63,170 nt of DNA from DAXETY01 sp051155755 (GCA_051155755.1 DAXETY010000082.1:1-63170), one strand, 5' to 3'. Counted from the stretch's first letter, positions 1 through 9,108 are shown. Numbers and translations: made by a program. The notes: generated from the letters alone by a model not told the origin.

Positions 1-1383
1 GTGGCCGAGTACCTGACCTACACCGACAAAGACAACATCACCCATCCCTACCTGCTGGAAAACTGGCAGGCCAGCGATGACCTCAAGACCTGGAAACTGA
101 ACCTGCGCAAGGGCATCAAGTTCAACAACGGCGACGAATTTACTTCCGACGACGTGGTGTTTTCCATGAACCAGTGGTTGAACCCGGATGTCGGCTCTTC
201 GATCCTCGGACTGATGAAAGGCTACCTGGATCCGGACGGCATCGAACAAACCGGTCCCTACCAGGTCGTGCTGAACCTGAAAAGCCCGGAAATCGCCGTT
301 CCCGAGCATCTGTTTCACTACCCGGCCATGATCCTGAATCACCGCACCTTCGAGGGCGACTTCATCAAGGCGCCCCACGGGACCGGTCCGTACCTGCTGG
401 ACGTTTACCGGGAAAGCGAGCGCGCGGTGCTCAAGCGGCGCGACGACTACTGGCAGGAAGGGGCCGACGGCAAACCCCTGCCGTACATGGACGGATTCGA
501 ATTTGTGGACATGGGCGACGAGATGTCCCCGCGCATCGCCGCGCTGCAATCCGGCGAGATCGACATGATCGACCTGGCCACCACCGGCGGCACGGCCGTC
601 TACCAGGCCCTCAAAGACAGTCCCAAAGTGCAGGTCAAACCCATCGGCACGGCCCAGGCCCGGGTGATGCGCATGCGGGTCGATCTGGATCCCTGGACGG
701 ACAACCGGGTGCGCATGGCGCTCAAACTCTGCCAGAATCGGGAAAAAATCCTGTCCCTGGCCTATTTCGGACAGGGACTGCTGGCCCACGACTTTCACGT
801 CGCCCCGGTGCATCCGGAATACTGCGACAAGCCGGTGCCCAAGTACGACCCCAAAAAGGCCAAGCAGCTGCTCAAGGAAGCCGGCTACCCCGACGGTTTG
901 CGGGTCAACCTGGCGGTGGGCAGCGAGTGGACCGACGTGGTGCGCTACGCGGAAATCCTCAAGCAGGACGCCGCACCGGCCGGCTTCAACGTCGTGCTGC
1001 AAACCATGCCCACCAGTCAGTACTGGGAAAAGTGGACCGAGGTCGACCTGGGGGTCACCCCCTGGACCCACCGGCCGCTGGGAACCATGGTCCTGAACCT
1101 GGCCTACATTACCGGCACGGACGGCAAACCGGTGCCCTGGAACGAGACCAACTGGTCCGACCCGGAGTTCAGCCGCCTGCTGGCCGAGGCCAACGGAACC
1201 CTGGATGTGGACGCGCGCCGCAAGATCTTCTGCCAGCTGGAGAAAATTCAGTGGGAGAAAGGCTCCATCGGCATCGCCTGGTGGCAGAACAACTGGCAGA
1301 TCGTCAGCAATCGGGTCCAGAACTCCGATCCGCACCCGACCGGCTACATGCTGTTCAACGAGGTGTGGCTGTCTGAAACCTAA
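1..1383 (+). CDS. ABC transporter substrate-binding protein, family 5 (5' end outside window)
   Basis: This is the periplasmic solute-binding component of a peptide/nickel-type ABC importer. The visible 460 codons start in frame at base 1, so the signal peptide and N-terminus lie upstream. Family 5 hallmarks are present: 'WKLNLRKGIKFNNGDEFTSD' near residues 31-50, 'GTGPY' near 127, and the 'ALKLCQNREKIL..A' segment near 240. It is followed by two permeases and a fused ATPase on the same strand. A 123-bp gap with two stem-loops separates it from the first permease. The ligand cannot be read from sequence; oligopeptides are the usual substrate for the family. Confidence 0.9.
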   Translation: MAEYLTYTDKDNITHPYLLENWQASDDLKTWKLNLRKGIKFNNGDEFTSDDVVFSMNQWLNPDVGSSILGLMKGYLDPDGIEQTGPYQVVLNLKSPEIAVPEHLFHYPAMILNHRTFEGDFIKAPHGTGPYLLDVYRESERAVLKRRDDYWQEGADGKPLPYMDGFEFVDMGDEMSPRIAALQSGEIDMIDLATTGGTAVYQALKDSPKVQVKPIGTAQARVMRMRVDLDPWTDNRVRMALKLCQNREKILSLAYFGQGLLAHDFHVAPVHPEYCDKPVPKYDPKKAKQLLKEAGYPDGLRVNLAVGSEWTDVVRYAEILKQDAAPAGFNVVLQTMPTSQYWEKWTEVDLGVTPWTHRPLGTMVLNLAYITGTDGKPVPWNETNWSDPEFSRLLAEANGTLDVDARRKIFCQLEKIQWEKGSIGIAWWQNNWQIVSNRVQNSDPHPTGYMLFNEVWLSET

Positions 1384-1433
1384 GTGGCGACGTTCTTGCG
1401 CCCATTCGGAAGCAATCGACAACCCGGACGTTT

Positions 1434-1491
1434 CGAGGGGCTTGCAGCGCCCCTCGACGCCTGGATTTGATGCCGACGGATCGCGTCGGCA
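1434..1491 (+). promoter_or_regulatory. Twin stem-loops between binding-protein and permease genes
   Basis: Two perfect 8-bp stems lie in the 123-bp gap. The first pairs 1434-1441 with 1449-1456 around a 7-nt loop. The second pairs 1471-1478 with 1484-1491 around a 5-nt loop. Neither has a U-tract, so a strong terminator is unlikely. In many ABC importer operons such hairpins protect the upstream binding-protein mRNA and lower permease expression; that role is inferred here. Confidence 0.5.
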
Positions 1492-1506
1492 CGATGGGAT
1501 CGATCC

Positions 1507-2808
1507 ATGGCCAAGTTCATTGTCAGACGCTTTATTCTTCTGTTGATCACCATGATCCTGGTGTCGATCGCGGTGTTCATGATCACCGAGTCGTCTCCGG
1601 GCAACGTCGCCAAAAACGTACTCGGCGCTTTCATCACACCGGAACAGGAAGAGTCGTTCCTGGCCCAGATGGGCCTGGATAAACCGGCCCACATTCGCTA
1701 CATCTACTGGCTGGTCGGCAGCGACTGGCTGGCCGATGACAAGGTGGGCATGCCGCTCCGGCGCGTGACAACCGAAGACGGCTTCGTGGAGTGGTGGGCC
1801 GTGCGTTCCGACGGTGCGCTGGTGCGCTGGAAACTGTCCGGCGACGATCTGATCGCCATCGCCAAACTGCCCAGCGTCGGCACGACCTCCGAGTATGTCA
1901 ACAACGAACGCTGGCAGACAGCCGAAGACGGCACCCAGTATTTCTGGGGGGTGGACACCGCCAACCACGTGGTGCGATGGGAAAAGGGCGCCGACACGGA
2001 GGTTTGGTCGTTTGTGATCGGCACCGGCTGGATGAAGGCCTCCGGCGGCCCGGTGGAGTACATTCCGTTGAAGAAGGGATTCGTCCGGGGCGATCCGGGC
2101 GTTTCGCTGCGCACCGGCCGGCCGGTGGCCAAGACCATCTACACGCGCCTGCGAAACTCGGTGGTGCTGGCCGGAATCGCCTTTGTCATCGTCATGCCGC
2201 TGGCGCTTTTGCTGGGCATGCTGGCCGGTCTGCGGGAGGGCTCGCTGCAGGATCGATTCCTGTCCATCGGCGGCATGATGTTCTCGGTGATTCCGGAGTT
2301 CGCCACCGGTATTTTCCTGATTCTGATCCTGGCGGTTTGGCTGGGGGTGGTGCCCGGAGCGACGGTCTTCGGCGAACAGGCCCCCTGGGAACGACTGGAT
2401 ATGCTGATCCTGCCGGTACTGACTCTGACTTTGATCGAACTTGGTTACATCCTGCGGATCACCCGGGCCAGCATGGTGGAGGTGATGAAATCGCCCTATA
2501 TCCGCACCGCTTATCTCAAAGGACTTTCCTACCGCCGAATCGTATTCAAGCACGCCGTACGCAACGCCCTGATGGCGCCGATCACCGTGATCATGCTGCA
2601 CGTCAACTGGCTGATGGGCGGCATCGTCATCGTCGAAGTCGTATTCGGGTATCCCGGCCTGGGAAAATACCTGCTGGACTCGGCCATGTTCAAGGACATC
2701 AATGCCCTGGAAGCCGGTGCCATGATTCTGGTTCTGCTGGCGGTGGGAACCCAGCTGGTGGCCGACATTGTTTACACGTTCCTCAATCCGCGCATCCGCT
2801 ACACCTGA
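1507..2808 (+). CDS. ABC transporter permease, DppB/OppB type, with large periplasmic insertion
   Basis: Inner-membrane permease of the peptide-type importer. TM1 covers about residues 8-27. The core membrane domain starts near residue 213, and the cytoplasmic coupling (EAA) helix is near 'YIRTAYLKGLSYRRIVFKHA'. It is 433 aa, against roughly 310-340 for ordinary DppB. The extra length sits between TM1 and the 'GDPGVSLRTGRPV' segment at residues 195-207, which usually lies near residue 75-80. The insert (about 75-190) is rich in Trp and short beta-like stretches and should face the periplasm. It pairs with the next permease and the fused ATPase. Confidence 0.92.
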   Translation: MAKFIVRRFILLLITMILVSIAVFMITESSPGNVAKNVLGAFITPEQEESFLAQMGLDKPAHIRYIYWLVGSDWLADDKVGMPLRRVTTEDGFVEWWAVRSDGALVRWKLSGDDLIAIAKLPSVGTTSEYVNNERWQTAEDGTQYFWGVDTANHVVRWEKGADTEVWSFVIGTGWMKASGGPVEYIPLKKGFVRGDPGVSLRTGRPVAKTIYTRLRNSVVLAGIAFVIVMPLALLLGMLAGLREGSLQDRFLSIGGMMFSVIPEFATGIFLILILAVWLGVVPGATVFGEQAPWERLDMLILPVLTLTLIELGYILRITRASMVEVMKSPYIRTAYLKGLSYRRIVFKHAVRNALMAPITVIMLHVNWLMGGIVIVEVVFGYPGLGKYLLDSAMFKDINALEAGAMILVLLAVGTQLVADIVYTFLNPRIRYT

Positions 2809-2878
2809 TCGGCAGCGGCCGGCGGCGCGGAGGGCATCCATCCACTGGGATGGTTGCAATTTTTCAGAGAGGCTGACC

Positions 2879-3838
2879 ATGACCGAAGCGGAAAGTGTGG
2901 CTGGCAAGGACCACGAGAAACTGATTGAAAAACCCGACAGCTTTCCGGGCCGGCGCGGGTTTTTACACCGCACCTGGGACGGGCTGTCGATTCTGTTCGC
3001 ATCCCGAACGGCCACGGTCGGCTTTGTCATCGTCATGTTCTGGATTTTCGTGGCGGTGTTCGCGCCCTTTTTGACACCGTACACCCCCCTGGAACAGGAC
3101 TGGAAAGCCCCCAACCAGGGACCGTCGGCCCAACACATCCTGGGCACCGACGAACTTGGACGCGATCTGTGGTCGCGATTGATCTACGGGGCGCGGGTGG
3201 TGCTGGTGCTGCTGCCGCTTTCCGAGGATTTCTGGATTCCCGGCGGGACGGCGATCTGGGGGGTCCTTGTGGCCCTGATCGTGGGCGTGGCCCTGGGCTT
3301 GATCAGCGGCTATTACGGCGGCTGGATCGACGAGATCACCATGCGCCTGCTGGACGCCATGATGGCGGTGCCGATCATCTTGCTCTACCTGATCATCATG
3401 GCGGCGCTGGGTGCATCGGCGATCAACGTGGTGATCGCCATGACCATCGTGGGCACGCCCGGCATCGCGCGCCTGGTACGCAGCCTGACGCTGGATATTC
3501 GCACCCGCGAGTATATCCGTGCCGCCGAAACCCGGGGGGAAAGACCCTGGTATATCATGTTCGTGGAAATTCTGCCCAACGCACGCGGTCCCATCATCGT
3601 CGACGCCATGCTGCGGGTCGGCTACGCCATCTTCGCCATGGGGACCCTGGGATTTCTCGGGCTGGGCATCCCCCCGCCGTCGCCGGACTGGGGCAGCATG
3701 GTGGCCAAAGGGCGCGAGTTCATTCTGGCGGGCAGTCCCTGGGCGGCCATGTGGCCGTCGATCGCCATCGCATCGCTGGTAGTGGGCCTGAACCTGCTGG
3801 CCGACGGGCTACGGGAAGAGTCGATGCGTTACCAATAA
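2879..3838 (+). CDS. ABC transporter permease, DppC/OppC type
   Basis: Second inner-membrane permease (319 aa) of the peptide-type importer. The start at 2879 follows 'GAGAGGCTGACC' and gives the expected cytoplasmic N-terminus before TM1 ('TVGFVIVMFWIFVAVFAPF'). The DppC signature 'HILGTDELGRDLWSRLIYGA' and the EAA loop 'EYIRAAETRGERPWYIMFVE' are clear. An in-frame ATG at 2768 would overlap the previous gene and add a non-conserved leader, so I reject it. The ATPase gene follows only after a 336-bp gap holding a repeat element. Confidence 0.92.
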   Translation: MTEAESVAGKDHEKLIEKPDSFPGRRGFLHRTWDGLSILFASRTATVGFVIVMFWIFVAVFAPFLTPYTPLEQDWKAPNQGPSAQHILGTDELGRDLWSRLIYGARVVLVLLPLSEDFWIPGGTAIWGVLVALIVGVALGLISGYYGGWIDEITMRLLDAMMAVPIILLYLIIMAALGASAINVVIAMTIVGTPGIARLVRSLTLDIRTREYIRAAETRGERPWYIMFVEILPNARGPIIVDAMLRVGYAIFAMGTLGFLGLGIPPPSPDWGSMVAKGREFILAGSPWAAMWPSIAIASLVVGLNLLADGLREESMRYQ

Positions 3839-3860
3839 GATGTAATTATTCAAACAAATT

Positions 3861-4098
3861 CTCACCGCCGAGGCGCGGAGATCGCAGAGAATCTTGTTTT
3901 CTTTTCGCCGTTGAGAGGACGGCAAACAGAAAGGGCAAGTCCCTTCGAATTTCGGAATTGCCTCACACAGAAACGGATCGCTTGCGTGTGCAAGGTTACG
4001 CGAAAAGCATGGTTTTTCACTTTCTGCCCTCTCAGCAGAAAGTGAAAAGAAATCAACCTCTGCGTGCTCTGCGTCTCGAGTCCCACCGCAGGTGGGAC
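3861..4098. repeat. Nested inverted-repeat intergenic element (MITE-like)
   Basis: The 336-bp gap between permease and ATPase holds an imperfect palindrome. The outer arm at 3861-3889 (GAGGCGCGGAGATCGCAGAG core) is the approximate reverse complement of the right arm around 4057-4088. Inner arms near 3899-3932 (TTTTCGCCGTTGAGAGGACGG) and 4013-4050 (CCCTCTCAGCAGAAAGTG) also pair imperfectly. A perfect 8-bp hairpin sits at 4080-4087/4091-4098. The GCAGAG/CTCTGCG wording resembles a dispersed intergenic repeat I recall from several anaerobe genomes. No open frame in it looks coding. Confidence 0.6.
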
Positions 4099-4174
4099 GG
4101 GCGGTGTGTCGATATCTAAAACTTGTGCAACAGGCATTAAGCCTCTTTGAATTCAAGCAGCGGGAGCAGGATCC

Positions 4175-6286
4175 ATGGAGCAGGAACGCACCAAGGCAGA
4201 GCCGGTTCTGGATGTCGAACACCTGAGTATCGCCTACGAAACGCGTAAAGGGGATGTGGAGGCCGTCCGCGACGTCACTTTTACGGTCCGGGAAGGGGAA
4301 ACCATCGGACTGGTCGGCGAGTCGGGCTGCGGGAAGAGCACCATTGCCTTCGGCATCGTCAACCATCTGGGGGCCAACGGAAAAATCACCCATGGCCACA
4401 TCCGTTTCCAGGGCACCGAGCTGACCGGCCGAAGCCGGGCGGAACTCAAAGAGATCCGCGGCAACCGGATCGCCATGGTGTTCCAGGATCCCATGCAGGC
4501 CCTCAACCCGTCGGTCCGTCTGGGAGAACAGCTGGCCGAGGTGTTGACCAGCCACCGCCGCATCAGCGAAAAGGAGGCCTGGCAGCGCTGCATCGAGATG
4601 CTCCGAAAAGTCAACATGCCCGACCCGGAAGACGTTATGCGGCGATACTGCCACCAGATCTCCGGCGGCCAGCAGCAACGGGTGGTCATCGCCATGGCCA
4701 TGCTCAACAACCCGGCGCTCTTGATCATGGACGAGCCCACCACGGCCCTGGACGTGACCGTGGAAGCCGCCGCGCTGGATCTCATCGAAGAGCTGAAAAA
4801 CGAATTCAATGCGGCCAACATTTTCATCACCCACAACCTGGGCGTGGTGGCCCGGGTCAGCGACCACCTCTGTGTAATGTATGCCGGCCAAATGGTCGAA
4901 AAAGGCCCGGTGGTGGAAATTTTCAAACGCCCCTGCCATCCTTACACACGCGGGCTGATGGCGGCCGTGCCCAAGCTGGGGGAAAGCAAGATCGATTCCC
5001 TGCTGCATCCCATCCGCGGCCGGGTGCCGGCTCCGGCCGATCGACCCCAAAACGCCTGTATTTTCGCCCCCCGCTGCGATTACGCCACCGACAAGTGCCG
5101 GGAAGCCCGGCCCGACATGGTGGAAATTTCCTCCGAACACACCGCCCGCTGCATTTACGCCCTGGACATCGATCAGCGTCCGCGCACCAGCCGGCGCCGC
5201 AAAACCAGCGCCCAACTGGCCGAAGCCAAAAAGGAGGCGGCCCTGGCAGAGCCGCTGCTGACCTTCGAACATCTCAAGCTGTATTATCCCAAGGAGTCCG
5301 ATTCGGTGGTGAGCCTGTTTGGCTTGGGCGAAAAAAAATATGTCAAGGCCGTGGATGACGTCAGCCTGCGCCTGGCCAAGGGGCGCACGCTGGGTGTGGT
5401 GGGCGAATCCGGTTGTGGAAAGTCGTCGCTGGTCAAGGGTCTCATCGGCCTGGAACCGTTGACCGACGGTGAACTGAGATTTCTGGACATCGAAATCAAG
5501 GAAGAGGTGACCGCCCGCACGATCAATCTGATCAAGGAAATGCAGATGGTGTTCCAGAATCCGGATTCCACCCTGAACCCTTCCTACACGGTCGGCAAGC
5601 AGATCGCCCGGCCGATCCAGCGCTTCAAGACCGTGCCGAGAAATCAGGTCAAGCAGGAAGTCATCCGCCTGCTGCAAAGCGTGCGTCTGGGCGCGGCCTA
5701 TTACGACCGGCTGCCGCGCCAGCTCAGCGGGGGCGAAAAACAACGGGTCGGCATTGCGCGCGCGCTGGCCAGCCGCCCGGATTTGATCATCTGCGACGAA
5801 CCGGTTTCGGCCCTGGACGTTTCCGTGCAGGCCGCGGTGATCAATCTGCTGCTCGAAATTCAGCACACCTTCGGGTCTTCGATGATTTTCATTGCCCACG
5901 ATCTGAGCGTGGTACGCTATTTTTCAGATGACATCGCCGTTATGTATCTGGGCAAAGTCGTCGAGATCGGCCCGGCCGACAAGATCTACGAGCCCCCCTA
6001 TCATCCTTACACCGAAGCGCTGCTGGCCGCCGTGCCGATCGCCGATCCGGAAGTACAGCAGAAAGAGCTGCGCCTCAGCGGCAACGTTCCCAGCGCGCTC
6101 AACCCGCCGTCGGGCTGCCGATTTCACACCCGATGCCCCCGGCGTCACGACATGCTGCCCGACGGGGGTAAGATCTGCGAAACCGAAGATCCGCCCTGGC
6201 GCCAAAGTGAAAAGGGACACCGGATCCTGTGCCACATCCCGCTGGATGAACTCGCCAAGATCGAACCGGTCGTACATGCCGCCTAG
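4175..6286 (+). CDS. Fused double ABC ATPase (DppD-DppF type)
   Basis: A 703-aa protein joining two ATPase domains that are usually separate genes; it should energise the two permeases upstream. The N-terminal half has Walker A 'GESGCGKST', signature 'SGGQQQR' and Walker B 'LLIMDEPTTALDV'. The C-terminal half repeats this with 'GESGCGKSS', 'LSGGEKQR' and 'LIICDEPVSALDV'. Each half ends in the oligopeptide-type C-terminal domain with Cys-containing 'CIFAPRCDYA' or 'CRFHTRCPRR' segments, seen in OppD/F and linked to an iron-sulfur site in some members. The linker near residues 335-365 is charged. The start follows 'GGGAGCAGGATCC'. Confidence 0.93.
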   Translation: MEQERTKAEPVLDVEHLSIAYETRKGDVEAVRDVTFTVREGETIGLVGESGCGKSTIAFGIVNHLGANGKITHGHIRFQGTELTGRSRAELKEIRGNRIAMVFQDPMQALNPSVRLGEQLAEVLTSHRRISEKEAWQRCIEMLRKVNMPDPEDVMRRYCHQISGGQQQRVVIAMAMLNNPALLIMDEPTTALDVTVEAAALDLIEELKNEFNAANIFITHNLGVVARVSDHLCVMYAGQMVEKGPVVEIFKRPCHPYTRGLMAAVPKLGESKIDSLLHPIRGRVPAPADRPQNACIFAPRCDYATDKCREARPDMVEISSEHTARCIYALDIDQRPRTSRRRKTSAQLAEAKKEAALAEPLLTFEHLKLYYPKESDSVVSLFGLGEKKYVKAVDDVSLRLAKGRTLGVVGESGCGKSSLVKGLIGLEPLTDGELRFLDIEIKEEVTARTINLIKEMQMVFQNPDSTLNPSYTVGKQIARPIQRFKTVPRNQVKQEVIRLLQSVRLGAAYYDRLPRQLSGGEKQRVGIARALASRPDLIICDEPVSALDVSVQAAVINLLLEIQHTFGSSMIFIAHDLSVVRYFSDDIAVMYLGKVVEIGPADKIYEPPYHPYTEALLAAVPIADPEVQQKELRLSGNVPSALNPPSGCRFHTRCPRRHDMLPDGGKICETEDPPWRQSEKGHRILCHIPLDELAKIEPVVHAA

Positions 6287-6348
6287 TTCCCGGATACGCT
6301 CCCCAAGGGTCCCTGGACGAACCGCATCACGCTGGGTATATTTGCCCT

Positions 6349-6367
6349 GGAAACGGCGACCGTTTTC
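6349..6367 (+). terminator. Candidate terminator after the peptide ABC operon
   Basis: An 8-pair stem (6349-6356 with 6360-6367, one G-U pair) closes a 3-nt loop. It lies 63 bp after the ATPase stop and its right arm contains TTTT. It sits between convergent genes. No long U-tract follows, so the call is tentative. Confidence 0.35.
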
Positions 6368-6454
6368 GAAGTGATCCTTCCGCGGACGGGATTCGGGGAT
6401 TTCGGGATCAAAGAAGTTCGAGCCGACCTCGAAAAGAGCCATGGAGCGATGGGC

Positions 6455-6799
6455 TTATTCGGTGATTTCTTCCAGGCGTTTTTTGGCGGTTTCGCGAATT
6501 TCCGGATTGGGATCTTTCAGGGCGATATCGGCCAGCAGGGATTCCGCCTTCAAATTCGCCACGGCTTCCTTGCGCACCTCGGCCACGGTTTTGCCCCGCC
6601 GTTTCAATCCGCCCTTTAGAGCCAGAATCAGGAAAATCAGGCCCACAACGACGCAGATGCCGGACACCGCCAGCAAGGCCGAACGTCCTTCCGGTTGCGG
6701 GCTGACGATGCGCGTTTCCACCAGCGTGTTTGCGATGAAAAACAGGCCGACGACCATGATGAACAAAGCCACCAGGGTTGGAAACCAACGTTTCAGCAT
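6455..6799 (-). CDS. Small membrane protein with HEAT-like C-terminal tail
   Basis: A 114-aa protein of unknown function. Two hydrophobic segments (about residues 6-23 and 37-58) predict two membrane helices. A basic stretch 'KGGLKRRGKTVAEVRKEAV' follows, then a tail with 'LADIALKDPNPEIRETAKKR', which resembles half a HEAT repeat. A similar motif occurs in the 58-aa protein at 58326-58502. The start at 6799 is preceded by GGAAAG; an ATG at 6958 would add an unlikely basic leader. The next minus-strand gene lies 88 bp upstream. Confidence 0.7.
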   Translation of the reverse strand: MLKRWFPTLVALFIMVVGLFFIANTLVETRIVSPQPEGRSALLAVSGICVVVGLIFLILALKGGLKRRGKTVAEVRKEAVANLKAESLLADIALKDPNPEIRETAKKRLEEITE

Positions 6800-6887
6800 G
6801 ATTTCACTTTCCTTTCGCGCACGATGGTTGGCTGTAGCGGTCCGATTCGGGATCGCCGACGCTTTCCGCGGCCCTTTTATTCGATCG

Positions 6888-7388
6888 TTAACCGGAGGTC
6901 GGCAGATCCGAAATAAACGTGTCGATTTCTTCCAATAGCCGTTTTTTTTCCGTAACAACCATGTTGGAATATTTACTGTAAAACGGGAACAGGTTTCGAT
7001 TGCCGGGTCGTGAACTTTCGGTTCGACCCCTGGATTCTTCGTCGATCATTTTTTCCCGGTCACTTTCGACCACTTCCTGAAAGGAGGCCAGGTCCAGAAA
7101 CCGGTTGCGCAGGGATTTGACTTGCTCTTGTTCGCCCTTGGTGACGTGAAACATCAGGGCGATTTTCAGTGCCAGCTTGATTTTTTCCTTCGAGTACGGC
7201 AGTTCGGCGACATTGCGCATACTGCGCGCATCTCCCTGCAGGACTTCATCATAGGCATTGACGACGTTCTGGGTCCAACTCCAGATCAGCCGCTGCTCGT
7301 CGCGCTCCAGAGAATGGATCGCAGCAACGCCATTTGAACGCATTATCTGCAACAGGCGCTCGATTGTATCATCTTTGCGGCGCTGCAT
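6888..7388 (-). CDS. Hypothetical cytoplasmic protein
   Basis: A 166-aa charged protein that I do not recognise. The start at 7388 is fixed by a strong GGAAGGAG ribosome-binding site six bases before ATG; a longer in-frame version from 7628 has no such site. It appears largely helical, with no signal peptide or membrane segment. 'RLIWSWTQNVVNAYDEVLQG' and the Lys/Glu-rich 'EKIKLALKIALMFHVTKGEQ' are its most regular parts. It is the nearest upstream minus-strand gene to the small membrane protein, 88 bp away, and may be co-transcribed with it. Confidence 0.7.
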   Translation of the reverse strand: MQRRKDDTIERLLQIMRSNGVAAIHSLERDEQRLIWSWTQNVVNAYDEVLQGDARSMRNVAELPYSKEKIKLALKIALMFHVTKGEQEQVKSLRNRFLDLASFQEVVESDREKMIDEESRGRTESSRPGNRNLFPFYSKYSNMVVTEKKRLLEEIDTFISDLPTSG

Positions 7389-7545
7389 GGCAACTCCTTC
7401 CGCGTTTCTGAGAACTTCAGCGAGAATCCAGCTGAATTCAGTATAAAAAGTTTCGCCGGGTGCTTCAAGCCGTTTTGAGGCCGGCCGGCACCGAAAGCCT
7501 GCGTTCATCGCTGCATACTTGGCCGGTCTTTTCCCAACAAGTTGT

Positions 7546-8112
7546 TCAAACGATTCGTGCTCCGGCCCGGCGCATCGCCTCCAGGGCCTTACGACCCTGG
7601 CGCACATCCACCGGCCGGGTGGCTGCATCGATTACCAGCACTTCGAAACCTTCCTTGCGGGCGTCCATCACCGAGGCGTGCACACACACGTCCTGCGCCA
7701 GGCCCCCGACCCACAGCCGGCGAATGCCCGTTTTCTTCATCCAGACAGCCAGACCGGTTTGATCGAAGACCGAGTTCTGATCCTGATCGAAACGCACGCC
7801 CTTGGTAACCACGATGGTATTGTCCCGGATGATCAAATCCGGATGAAATCGCGCTCCGTCGGTATCCTGGATGCAGTGCGGCGGCCATTGCCCGCCCTGG
7901 TCCTCGAAACTGACGTGCTGGATCGGATGCCAGTCCCGGGAAACAACCACCGGGATGTCTTTCAAAAACGCCGCTTCGATCCACTGGTTGAGAACCGGAA
8001 CGACCCGGTCGCCTTCTTCCACAGGCAGGGCGCCGCCGGGACAAAAGTCCTTCTGGACGTCGACGACCAGCAACGCATCGCCTTCCTGATAGGATTCAAT
8101 CGGTATCGGCAT
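7546..8112 (-). CDS. pncA: Nicotinamidase (isochorismatase-fold hydrolase)
   Basis: Predicted to hydrolyse nicotinamide to nicotinate and ammonia in the cytoplasm for NAD salvage. The catalytic triad fits Asp18 ('VVDVQKDF'), Lys104 ('VVTKGV') and Cys143 ('LAQDVCVHAS'). Metal ligands fit Asp60 and His62 ('SRDWHP') and His79 ('PPHC'). The 188-aa length is usual. The start follows AAGGAG. The product nicotinate would feed the phosphoribosyltransferase at 15287-16660. Isochorismatase-like relatives share the fold, but the metal ligands favour nicotinamidase. An AT-rich 126-bp gap upstream could hold its promoter. Confidence 0.88.
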   Translation of the reverse strand: MPIPIESYQEGDALLVVDVQKDFCPGGALPVEEGDRVVPVLNQWIEAAFLKDIPVVVSRDWHPIQHVSFEDQGGQWPPHCIQDTDGARFHPDLIIRDNTIVVTKGVRFDQDQNSVFDQTGLAVWMKKTGIRRLWVGGLAQDVCVHASVMDARKEGFEVLVIDAATRPVDVRQGRKALEAMRRAGARIV

Positions 8113-8238
8113 GATGTCTCCTTGCAGGTTGGGGAAAGTTCAATTTTAAAATATAGGTCTGAATCGTCTGCTTGGCGACCCATGCGGCCGACCGCCTCCG
8201 GGCCTCCGGTTCCGAGCGTGTGCCGGCGCGCTCAAATC

Positions 8239-9108
8239 TCAATCCGACGCCCGCAGCCAGTTCGCCGTCTGTGGAAAGAAATGGGCCAGTCCTTCCAACA
8301 CCCCGGCGGCATAATTTCCGTTCATACCGAAAAACCCACCTTGACACAGGTAGAGGTGTTCGCGATTTCCGTTCTGTATGGATTTCTGAAGGGCCTCTCG
8401 ACGGACCGAATCGGATGCGTTTTGCACCAGCACTGCTCGGATTTCACTGATCAGCACGGCCATATCGTTTCCGCTGTCTCCGGCATAGACCACCCGGTCC
8501 GGGGACACGGTGGTCTTCCGACCCAGGAACCGGACCGCATGCAGCTTGGTCGCACGCCGGGGCAACACGTCCAGCAAGCCGACGTCATTCTGATCGTCGA
8601 CACTCCACACGACGCTCACATCGAGGCCGGCTTGCGCAAGGCGCGTTTCAACGGTTTGGACCAGCGCTTGCGCATCGACCGTCACATCGACGTAATAGCT
8701 CAACTTGTACCGGTTCTGTTTTTCCGGTTCCTGCGGCGACAACGATTGGATATCAGACAGCATTGCCGCCAGAGCCTCCCGGGTTCGTCCTTTCCAATCC
8801 ACGGCGATTTCACGGTCCCAGTCGTCCCAAGACATCCACTGACCGCCGGTAATTTCATAAATGGTTGTGCCGACATCACCGACGGCCATCGCCGGCACGG
8901 GGAGCTGGTATTGCTCGACGGCTTCCTGAATCAATTCCCGGTGGCGTCCGCTGACATAGGCCAGCATCACCTCGGGCCGTTGGGACAGTCTTCGCAGCAG
9001 CGGCCGCGCCCGGACGGACTCCGGTGCCTGTCCGTTGGGCAGCAAGGTTCGATCCAGGTCACTGCAGAGCAGTATCCGAGGGTTTGGTTTCATCGATTCG
9101 GAAGACAT
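8239..9108 (-). CDS. HAD-family hydrolase, sucrose-phosphate-phosphatase-like
   Basis: A 289-aa HAD phosphatase resembling bacterial sucrose-6-phosphate phosphatase, which dephosphorylates sucrose-6-phosphate. The DxDxT motif is 'CSDLDRTLLP' near the N-terminus. The S6PP-type 'GDVGTTIYEI' and the C-terminal 'YAGDSGNDMAVL' are also present. I chose the start at 9108 because GGAAGGAG lies just upstream; an ATG at 9093 has no properly spaced site. It overlaps the end of the GH100-like gene by 50 bp, so the two form an operon. No sucrose-phosphate synthase is in the window; another sugar-phosphate substrate is possible. Confidence 0.75.
   Translation of the reverse strand: MSSESMKPNPRILLCSDLDRTLLPNGQAPESVRARPLLRRLSQRPEVMLAYVSGRHRELIQEAVEQYQLPVPAMAVGDVGTTIYEITGGQWMSWDDWDREIAVDWKGRTREALAAMLSDIQSLSPQEPEKQNRYKLSYYVDVTVDAQALVQTVETRLAQAGLDVSVVWSVDDQNDVGLLDVLPRRATKLHAVRFLGRKTTVSPDRVVYAGDSGNDMAVLISEIRAVLVQNASDSVRREALQKSIQNGNREHLYLCQGGFFGMNGNYAAGVLEGLAHFFPQTANWLRASD

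Noticed and set aside
3809..5899. 696-codon minus-strand frame across the repeat and ATPase gene
   Set aside because: It runs through the intergenic repeat and is antisense to both Walker motifs of the fused ATPase; the composition is not protein-like.
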